Assembly (NCBI GenBank): GCA_019233415.1
Contig: JAFAMK010000139.1
Location: forward strand, 1 to 16,541
Length of the DNA: 16,541 bases
From: Vulcanimicrobiota bacterium
GTDB lineage: Bacteria > Vulcanimicrobiota > Vulcanimicrobiia > Vulcanimicrobiales > Vulcanimicrobiaceae
Reading direction: 5' to 3'
Below, piece after piece: positions 1 to 4,546 of the stretch (its first letter is position 1; every line of letters begins with the position of its first letter). Below the pieces are notes generated by a model, which was given only the letters and a program-made list of their open reading frames with translations, searched no databases and was not told where the DNA came from. Made by a program: the position numbers and the translations under genes.

Positions 1-180
1 TGGTTCACCACCGAGTTCGGCCGCCAGCCGTGGGTCGCGCGCGGCCTGCTCCGGACGACCGACGCGGTAACGATCGCACCCGGCCTCGACGTGCAGTTCT
101 ACGGCTTCACGGTGCTCTACGTGGTCCTCGCCGCGACGTGCTGGTGGCTCCTGCGCCGCGTCGGCGCGAACGCGTCGTGA
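1..180 (+). CDS. cydA: Cytochrome bd ubiquinol oxidase subunit I, C-terminal end (partial)
   Basis: Only the last 59 residues are present, because the gene enters from the left edge. The frame opens at base 1 and ends with TGA at 178-180. The translation contains the TTEFGRQPW signature typical of the CydA C-terminal region, followed by one hydrophobic segment (about residues 35-52, FYGFTVLYVVLAATCWWLL) and a short basic tail. CydA carries the haems and the quinol site of the bd oxidase, a membrane enzyme that reduces O2 with high affinity without pumping protons. None of the haem ligands is visible in this fragment. The stop overlaps the start of cydB (GTGA), as expected for translational coupling. 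The identity rests on the GRQPW motif plus the following cydB, so it is fairly secure. Confidence 0.87.
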   Translation, partial: WFTTEFGRQPWVARGLLRTTDAVTIAPGLDVQFYGFTVLYVVLAATCWWLLRRVGANAS

Positions 181-1142
181 GCGCGCTGCAAGGCACGGCG
201 CTCGTCGCGCTGGCGGCGATCGTGCTGTACGCGGTCCTCGGCGGCGCCGACTTCGGCGGCGGCGTGTGGGACCTGTTCGCGAGCGGACCGCGCCGCACGG
301 CGCAGCGCGACGCGATCTCGCACGCGATCGGTCCGGTGTGGGAAGCGAACCACGTCTGGCTGATCTTCGTGCTGGTCGCGCTCTTCACGTGCTTCCCGCC
401 CGTCTTCGCCGACGTCGGCACGTACTTGAACGTGCCGCTCACGCTGGCCCTGTTCGGGATCGTCCTGCGCGGCGCGGCGTTCGTCTTCCGCAACTACGCC
501 GCCGACGCGACCACGACGGCGCGCAGCTGGACCGTCGTGTTCGGCGCGTCGTCGATCATCGCGCCGTTCTTCCTCGGCGACGCCGCGGGCGCGATCGCGA
601 CCGGACGCTATGACTGGCTGAGCCCGTTCGCGCTCGCGACCGGCCTGTTCGCCGTGACGCTGTGCGCGCAGGTTGCCGGCGTCTTCCTGCTGCGCGAGAC
701 GCGCGACCCCGCACTGCGCGACGACTTCCACCGCCGCGCGACGCGCGCGACGGTCGCCGTCTGGATCGTCGGCCTGATCCCGGCCCTCATCGCGCGCGTG
801 CAAGAGCCGGCGCTCTACGCCGCGCTGACGAACCCGACCGCGCTCACCGCGATTCTCGTCGCGATGCTGCTCGGCGTCGTCGTGATGGTCCTCATCGCCA
901 ACCGCCGCGACACGCTCGCGCGCATCGTCGTCGGCGCCGAAGCCCTCGCCGTGCTCGTCGGCTGGTTCGGCGCGCAGGCCCCGAGCCTCGTCCCCGGCCA
1001 CTGGACGTACGAAAGCGCCGCCGCGTCGCCGGAAATGCTGGTGGCATTTCTCGTCGCGACCGCGTGCGGCGCCGTCGTGCTGATTCCGTCCTTGGCGCTG
1101 TTGTTCACGGTGTTCAAGGGCCCGATCCGGGCCCCCGACTAA
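177..1142 (+). CDS. cydB: Cytochrome bd ubiquinol oxidase subunit II
   Basis: This is a 321-residue polytopic membrane protein, close to the usual CydB length of 330-380. The start is the GTG at 177 that overlaps the cydA stop. An upstream in-frame ATG at 30 would lie inside cydA and is rejected. Conserved CydB motifs are seen early: GGADFGGGVWDLF (residues 22-34) in the first helix and GPVWEANHVWLI (52-63) before the second. The rest is about eight hydrophobic helices with short loops. CydB pairs with CydA in the inner membrane to form quinol:O2 oxidoreductase. No cydX-like small gene follows and no cydCD is in view. The 3' end overlaps the convergent hsp20 by 4 bases. A 7-bp GC-rich hairpin (1118-1134) lies in its last codons. 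Cyanide-insensitive (CioB-type) versus canonical CydB cannot be separated here. Confidence 0.95.
   Translation: MSALQGTALVALAAIVLYAVLGGADFGGGVWDLFASGPRRTAQRDAISHAIGPVWEANHVWLIFVLVALFTCFPPVFADVGTYLNVPLTLALFGIVLRGAAFVFRNYAADATTTARSWTVVFGASSIIAPFFLGDAAGAIATGRYDWLSPFALATGLFAVTLCAQVAGVFLLRETRDPALRDDFHRRATRATVAVWIVGLIPALIARVQEPALYAALTNPTALTAILVAMLLGVVVMVLIANRRDTLARIVVGAEALAVLVGWFGAQAPSLVPGHWTYESAAASPEMLVAFLVATACGAVVLIPSLALLFTVFKGPIRAPD
1118..1134. terminator. Hairpin at the cydB/hsp20 convergent junction
   Basis: A perfect 7-bp inverted repeat (GGGCCCG-ATC-CGGGCCC) with a 3-base loop lies inside the last codons of cydB, just before the 4-base overlap with convergent hsp20. No T-tract follows on either strand, so it is not a classical intrinsic terminator. 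It could stabilise 3' ends or slow polymerase. It may also be chance in GC-rich DNA. Confidence 0.3.
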
Positions 1143-1510
1143 ACCACCTTCACTTCGATCTTGCGCGGCTGGGCCTTCGGGTGCAGCTGGAGGCTGAGGG
1201 TCAGCATGCCGTGCTCGACCTTCGCCTCGATGACGTCGGTGTCGATGTCGTCGGGGAGCAGGATCGACCGCTGGAACGAGCGCCGCTCCGTCTTGCCGCT
1301 GACGGTGAGGACGCGGTCTTCGACCGTCACGTCGATCTGGTCGGGTTTGTAGCCGGGAACGGCCAGCTCGACCGTCCAGCCGTTGTCGGTCTTCTGTATC
1401 TCGGCGTTGGCCTGGTAACCGTTGCCGACGATCCCGCGGAACGGATCGAAGCCGAAGAAGTCGCCGAGGTTGCGGTTGGGCGCGTTCGGGCGCACGAGCT
1501 GATCAGCCAT
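1139..1510 (-). CDS. Hsp20/alpha-crystallin small heat shock protein
   Basis: This is a 123-residue ATP-independent holdase chaperone of the Hsp20 family, which oligomerises in the cytoplasm and binds unfolding proteins. After a short N-terminal arm (residues 1-33), the alpha-crystallin domain spans about 34-109, with the typical VELAVPGYKPDQIDVTVEDRVL stretch near 47-68 (split by a conserved PGY) and HGMLTLSL (100-107). The C-terminal IEV (118-120) is the I-x-I/V oligomerisation motif. I chose ATG 1510 because the mapped promoter would start RNA near 1574, downstream of longer in-frame starts at 1609 and 1585. A GGAGG at 1525-1529 lies 14 bases upstream, which is long spacing. The gene converges on cydB. 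Its own promoter and CIRCE-like repeat (1581-1620) suggest heat or protein-folding control. Confidence 0.95.
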   Translation of the reverse strand: MADQLVRPNAPNRNLGDFFGFDPFRGIVGNGYQANAEIQKTDNGWTVELAVPGYKPDQIDVTVEDRVLTVSGKTERRSFQRSILLPDDIDTDVIEAKVEHGMLTLSLQLHPKAQPRKIEVKVV

Positions 1511-1516
1511 GTGGGG

Positions 1517-1566
1517 TTCTGAAGCCTCCGAAGACGTGCCGCCGGCGTAGTTCGGGGCGGCCAGAA
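1517..1566 (-). promoter_or_regulatory. Folded 5' leader of hsp20 enclosing its ribosome-binding site
   Basis: In the predicted leader RNA, TTCTG (1566-1562) can pair with CAGAA (1521-1517). A second stem, GCCGCC (1561-1556) with GGCGGC (1543-1538), lies inside, and the GGAGG (1529-1525) is also enclosed. Hsp20 leaders in many bacteria are RNA thermometers (ROSE, fourU). No U-rich ROSE signature is seen, so this is only a candidate. Confidence 0.25.
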
Positions 1567-1580
1567 AAGGTGACACAGCG

Positions 1581-1609
1581 ATCATACTCTGCGCTGGCAG
1601 TCGTGTCAA
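1581..1609 (-). promoter_or_regulatory. Sigma70-type promoter of hsp20
   Basis: Read on the minus strand, a perfect -35 TTGACA (1609-1604) is followed after exactly 17 bases by TATGAT (1586-1581), one mismatch from TATAAT. RNA would start near 1574 and leave a leader of about 64 bases before the ATG at 1510. This is the strongest promoter match in the window. It lies between the secreted-protein gene and hsp20, so hsp20 can be expressed alone. Confidence 0.8.
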
Positions 1610-1620
1610 TAGACTGCTAG
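1594..1620. promoter_or_regulatory. CIRCE-like inverted repeat over the hsp20 -35 box (candidate HrcA operator)
   Basis: Minus-strand arms CTAGCAGTC (1620-1612) and GACTGCCAG (1602-1594) are separated by exactly 9 bases (1611-1603) that hold the TTGACA box. The arms are complementary at 8 of 9 positions. The CIRCE consensus bound by HrcA is TTAGCACTC-N9-GAGTGCTAA. The arms here match it at 7/9 and 6/9, and the shared C/G swap keeps the symmetry. Architecture and position fit a repressor operator. Which repressor binds it is inference. Confidence 0.5.
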
Positions 1621-1629
1621 AAGCGCCAG

Positions 1630-2232
1630 CTACAGCTTGTAGGCTGCCTTCAGGTCCGTCATTGCCTGCGTCAGGACGACGTGGTAGTTGGCGTCGGCCG
1701 GCGCGCCGTACTTGGCGTCGATGTCGTCCATGACTTGCGTGTGGATGCCGTGCGAGACGAGGTTGTCGAGCATGTACTCGACGTCGTAGCGCCCGGCCGG
1801 CGTCACGCCGGCGGTGTAGAGTGCCGCCGACAGGGCCTTGCCGTCCTTCGGGTCGACCGACGGCGCGTCCGGGAGCGCAACCTTCTTCTCGCCCGCGATC
1901 TTCAGTGCGTCGGCGATCACGAAGTCGAACACGGTGATGAACGAGGTGACGTTGTCGGCGCCGAACTTGGCGGTCAGGCTCTTGACCTCGGCCGGCGCGA
2001 GCGGGCCGGCGAGGGCGCCGACGAGCTTGGTGGTGTCGAACTTGGCGGGGCCGCCGCCCGCGACGACGAGCGAGACGGTGAGCGGGAGATTCGGTGAACC
2101 GGTGTAGACGTGCGCGTCGCTGTAGCGGGCCTTCATGTCCATCCCGCTCATCTGGTCGGCGCGCGCCGGGAGCGAAGCGGCGGTGAACGCGCCGAGGAGC
2201 GCGAGGAACGCCGCCGTGCGAATCGAGACCAT
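1630..2232 (-). CDS. Secreted protein of unknown function
   Basis: I do not recognise the family. The 200-residue product starts at ATG 2232, with GGAGG 10 bases upstream. Longer in-frame starts would put a charged tail ahead of a good signal peptide. Residues 1-25 form a Sec signal: a basic start (R5), hydrophobic core AAFLALLGAFTAAS and ARA cleavage site, so the mature protein begins near DQMSGMDMK. The mature part is soluble-looking, has no cysteine and is rich in Ala, Asp, Lys and Val. Helix-like segments near 80-115 (VKSLTAKFGADNVTSFITVF) and a YHVVLTQAMTDLKAAYKL end are visible. A periplasmic or exported location is inferred. It lies upstream of hsp20 in the same direction, but hsp20 has its own promoter. 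It is divergent from crcB. Confidence 0.75.
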   Translation of the reverse strand: MVSIRTAAFLALLGAFTAASLPARADQMSGMDMKARYSDAHVYTGSPNLPLTVSLVVAGGGPAKFDTTKLVGALAGPLAPAEVKSLTAKFGADNVTSFITVFDFVIADALKIAGEKKVALPDAPSVDPKDGKALSAALYTAGVTPAGRYDVEYMLDNLVSHGIHTQVMDDIDAKYGAPADANYHVVLTQAMTDLKAAYKL

Positions 2233-2347
2233 GTCCTGGATGCCTCCGAATGAGTAGCTGTGACGGCCGCAGCGGCGCGTCCGGCTAGGAAAACGGCGGC
2301 AACGCCGGTCCGGATGTGGTGACCACGCGCACGGAGAAGGCCGGCGC

Positions 2348-2737
2348 GTGAATAGCTGGGCGGCGCTCGCCGCGGTCGCGGTCGGCGGTGCGTTCGGCTC
2401 GGCCTTCCGGTTTCTCCTGAACGAGTGGTTCGTCGACCGGTTCGGCCCAGGCTTCCCGTGGGCGACGTTCACGATCAACGTGAGCGGCTCGTTTCTGATC
2501 GGGATCGTGCTGCAGGTGGCGCAGAGCCGGATCGGGTTGAACCCGTACGCGCGGCTCTTCCTCGCGACCGGAATCCTCGGCGGCTACACGACCTTCTCGA
2601 CGTTCGCCTACGAGACGTACTGGCTGAGCCGCGACGCGCTGAACCTGCAGAGCCTGTGGTACGCGGCAGGCAGCGTCGTGGCGGGGGTCGCCGCCGCGCT
2701 GCTCGGAATCGCGCTCACCCGCACCGCCCTCGCCTGA
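2348..2737 (+). CDS. crcB: Fluoride ion channel/exporter CrcB (Fluc)
   Basis: This is a 129-residue membrane protein of normal CrcB length with four hydrophobic helices (about 4-26, 38-60, 68-88, 103-124). Fluc hallmarks seen are GGAFGSAFR (13-21), the polar-track Asn44 in TINVSGSFLIG (42-52) and GGYTTFSTF (78-86), which carries the phenylalanine pair of the pore. The family forms antiparallel dual-topology dimers that let toxic F- leave the cytoplasm. The start is GTG 2348, with GGAGAAGG 7 bases before it. No other crcB copy is adjacent, so a homodimer is implied. I found no fluoride riboswitch in 2233-2347. A hairpin at 2745-2766 follows the stop by 7 bases. Confidence 0.95.
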   Translation: MNSWAALAAVAVGGAFGSAFRFLLNEWFVDRFGPGFPWATFTINVSGSFLIGIVLQVAQSRIGLNPYARLFLATGILGGYTTFSTFAYETYWLSRDALNLQSLWYAAGSVVAGVAAALLGIALTRTALA

Positions 2738-2744
2738 ACTTCGG

Positions 2745-2766
2745 CCATGCCGGGTATGCGGCATGG
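2745..2766 (+). terminator. Stem-loop after crcB
   Basis: A perfect 8-bp stem (CCATGCCG / CGGCATGG) with loop GGTATG lies 7 bases after the crcB stop. The following bases are AAAACACC rather than a U-run, so it is more likely a 3'-end stabiliser or part of the next leader than a strict intrinsic terminator. Confidence 0.35.
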
Positions 2767-2779
2767 AAAACACCTTCCG

Positions 2780-2890
2780 CCGGATACGTCCGGTCGTGGC
2801 AAAGGGTACCAAGCGCCAGTCCCCGTACGGAGATGCGGACTAGGGCGAGTGACCGCGCCTACACCGGGCGCAGAGGAGTGGTACCCCCAA
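2780..2890 (+). promoter_or_regulatory. Structured leader of the MFS transporter gene
   Basis: Several complementary segments line up. CCGGA-TACG-TCCGG is a tetraloop hairpin (2780-2793). An 8-bp long-range helix pairs GGGTACCA (2804-2811) with TGGTACCC (2879-2886). Inside it are AGTCC/GGACT (2818-2822 with 2837-2841) and GCGCC/GGCGC (2855-2859 with 2867-2871). The ribosome-binding AGAGGAG (2872-2878) sits exactly between two helix strands, 12 bases before the GTG start. It does not match any riboswitch consensus I know. Function is inference, and GC-rich DNA makes chance pairing easy. Confidence 0.35.
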
Positions 2891-4300
2891 GTGACGTTCC
2901 TCGACCGATCTCATTCCGTGGCGGGCCCAGGATTCAGCCGTTGGCTCGTCCCTCCCGCGGCGCTCTGCATCCACCTGTGCATCGGCCAGGCCTACGCGTT
3001 CAGCGTCTTCAACAAGCCGCTGGCGCAGCTGCTGTGTTCCGCAGCGCAAGCCTGTCCGCCGGCGACCGAAAAGGCGATCTCGACGACGCCGGGTGACTGG
3101 TCGATCACCGACGTCGGCTGGATCTTCAGCCTCGCGATCGTCTTCCTGGGGCTCTCCGCGGCGGTCTTCGGCCGCTGGGTCGAGAGCGCGGGGCCGCGCA
3201 AGGCGATGTTCGCCGCCGCGTGCCTGTTCTGCGGCGGGCTGATCGTCTCGGGGCTCGGCGTCATGGCGCACAACCTGCCGCTGATCTTCCTCGGCTACGG
3301 CGTGATCGGCGGGTGCGGCCTCGGGATCGGGTACATCTCGCCCGTCTCGACGCTGATCAAGTGGTTCCCCGACCGGCCCGGACTCGCGACGGGGACCGCG
3401 ATCATGGGCTTCGGCGGCGGCGCGCTGATCGGTGCACCGCTCGCGGTCGGCCTGATGAAATACTACAGCTCGCCGACCTCGAACGGCGTCGCGCCGACGA
3501 TGATCACGATGGCGGTCATCTACTTCGTCTACATGATCGTCGGCGCGCTGCTGGTACGGCTCCCGGCCGACGGCTGGCGCCCTGCCGGCTGGACGCCGCC
3601 GACGGCGGAAGTCGCCGCGGCACGCATGATGACGACGAGGAACGTCGTCGTCGGCGATGCGGTCAAGACGCCGCAGTTCTGGCTGCTGTGGGCGGTGCTG
3701 TTCCTGAACGTCTCGGCGGGGATCGGCGTGCTCGGACAAGCCTCGCTGATGATTCAGGAAGTGCTCGGCGTGAGCGTCGCCGCGGCGGCGGGATTCGTCG
3801 GGCTCTTGAGTCTGTTCAACATGGGCGGACGCATCTTCTGGGCGTCGACGTCCGACACGATCGGCCGCAAGCAGACCTACATGATCTTCTTCGCGCTCGG
3901 CGCGGTGCTGTACGCGCTGACGCCGAGCCTCGGCCACTGGCACGCGATCGTGCTGTTCGTGCTCGCGTACGGGATCATCCTGAGCATGTACGGCGGCGGG
4001 TTCGCGACGATCCCCGCGTACCTGCGCGACATGTTCGGAACGGTGCAAGTCGGCGCGATCCACGGCGTGCTGCTCACCGCGTGGTCGGCGGCCGGCGTCG
4101 CAGGCCCGCTGATCTTGAACAAGCTGCGCGATTACGAGCTGGCGAACGGCGTCGCCAAGGCCGACGCGTACTCCATGACGATGTACATCATGGCAGGATT
4201 GCTCGTCATCGGCTTCATCTGCAACTGGCTGGTGCGCCCGGTCGCCGACCGGCACTACATGCCGACGACGCCCACCGTGGGCGGCGAACTGATTGCGTGA
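2891..4300 (+). CDS. MFS transporter, oxalate/formate antiporter (OFA) family
   Basis: This is a 469-residue, 12-helix carrier. OFA-type features are the N-terminal RWLVPPAALCIHLCIGQAYAFSVF block (about 17-40), an MFS motif A-like GRWVESAGPRKAMF in the loop after helix 2, and IGGCGLGIGYISPVSTLIKWF with PDRPGLATG, the family's most recognisable stretch. A substrate exchanging oxalate, formate or another small carboxylate across the inner membrane is expected for the family. Formate is favoured by the convergent formate dehydrogenase, which is inference. GTG 2891 was chosen because family members have about 15 residues before the first helix and AGAGGAG precedes it. An in-frame ATG at 2747 would add 48 non-hydrophobic residues translated from the hairpin-rich leader. 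A 41-residue partner follows after 15 bases. Confidence 0.93.
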   Translation: MTFLDRSHSVAGPGFSRWLVPPAALCIHLCIGQAYAFSVFNKPLAQLLCSAAQACPPATEKAISTTPGDWSITDVGWIFSLAIVFLGLSAAVFGRWVESAGPRKAMFAAACLFCGGLIVSGLGVMAHNLPLIFLGYGVIGGCGLGIGYISPVSTLIKWFPDRPGLATGTAIMGFGGGALIGAPLAVGLMKYYSSPTSNGVAPTMITMAVIYFVYMIVGALLVRLPADGWRPAGWTPPTAEVAAARMMTTRNVVVGDAVKTPQFWLLWAVLFLNVSAGIGVLGQASLMIQEVLGVSVAAAAGFVGLLSLFNMGGRIFWASTSDTIGRKQTYMIFFALGAVLYALTPSLGHWHAIVLFVLAYGIILSMYGGGFATIPAYLRDMFGTVQVGAIHGVLLTAWSAAGVAGPLILNKLRDYELANGVAKADAYSMTMYIMAGLLVIGFICNWLVRPVADRHYMPTTPTVGGELIA

Positions 4301-4315
4301 GGACGGTGTAGCACG

Positions 4316-4441
4316 ATGGCACAGAACAACACCGGCTCGTCGGCAACCACGCAAGTCACGCTCGGCTGGGTCTGGGTCGGCATCCCCCTCGCCTGGGGCG
4401 TGATCGTCACGATCCAGAACGTCGCAAAGCTCTTTCAGTAG
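4316..4441 (+). CDS. MFS transporter small subunit (41-residue one-helix protein)
   Basis: A short polar N-terminus (MAQNNTGSSATTQ) is followed by a single membrane helix, LGWVWVGIPLAWGVIVTI (residues 16-33), and an amphipathic QNVAKLFQ end. The pattern G-W-x-W-V-x-x-P-x-A-x-G ... V-x-x-x-x-x-LF is what I recall for the tiny 'MFS transporter small subunit' proteins encoded after OFA-type carriers. The gene begins 15 bases after the transporter stop, with GAGGACGG ahead of the ATG, so co-translation is likely. Its role (stability or gating of the carrier) is not established to my knowledge. Position, spacing and helix support a real gene despite its length. Confidence 0.8.
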   Translation: MAQNNTGSSATTQVTLGWVWVGIPLAWGVIVTIQNVAKLFQ

Positions 4442-4444
4442 CCG

Positions 4445-4537
4445 CCCTTCGACGAGGGCCCTTCGACAGGCTCAGCCCTTCGACAGGCTCAGGATGAGGG
4501 GGGAGGGAGTTCCCGTCATCCTGAGCTTGTCGAAGGG
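4445..4537. repeat. Intergenic inverted repeat of the CCTTCGACAGGCTCAGGATGA type
   Basis: Two 22-base arms (4476-4497 and 4516-4537) are inverted with one mismatch around an 18-base loop. A 17-base partial copy of the left arm lies in tandem just before it (4459-4475), and a 9-base fragment at 4445-4453. Read through, this element encodes the well-known PEPVEGLSLSKG phrase, seen in spurious proteins from many genomes, which marks it as a dispersed palindromic repeat. It lies exactly between the stops of two convergent genes and would form a long hairpin in either transcript. It therefore may serve as a bidirectional terminator or RNA stabiliser. Confidence 0.88.
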
Positions 4538-4546
4538 CGCGGTGTC

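Noticed and set aside
1143..1200. cydX-like small gene after cydB
   Set aside because: The region is the coding end of convergent hsp20, and no short plus-strand membrane frame starts there.
2780..2830. Guanidine-II (mini-ykkC) riboswitch, suggested by ACG-containing loops
   Set aside because: The class needs two stems each closed by an ACGR loop. Here the first loop is UACG, and the ACGG at 2827-2830 is not flanked by a stem.
2804..2886. tRNA-like gene closed by the 8-bp GGGTACCA helix
   Set aside because: No T-loop (GTTCRA), no D-loop or anticodon arm of normal size, and it carries the ribosome site of the next gene.
2738..2890. Fluoride riboswitch near crcB (GATG and CGCCTAC-like words)
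   Set aside because: The words occur downstream of crcB rather than upstream. The stretch between the would-be stems is too short, and the pseudoknot partners are missing.
2747..2890. Longer N-terminus of the MFS transporter from ATG 2747
   Set aside because: It would add 48 residues unlike the family, starts inside a hairpin and lacks a ribosome site. GTG 2891 fits family length.
2840..4354. Long minus-strand open frame opposite the MFS transporter
   Set aside because: Arg/Glu/Asp/His-rich shadow without any hydrophobic core or motif.
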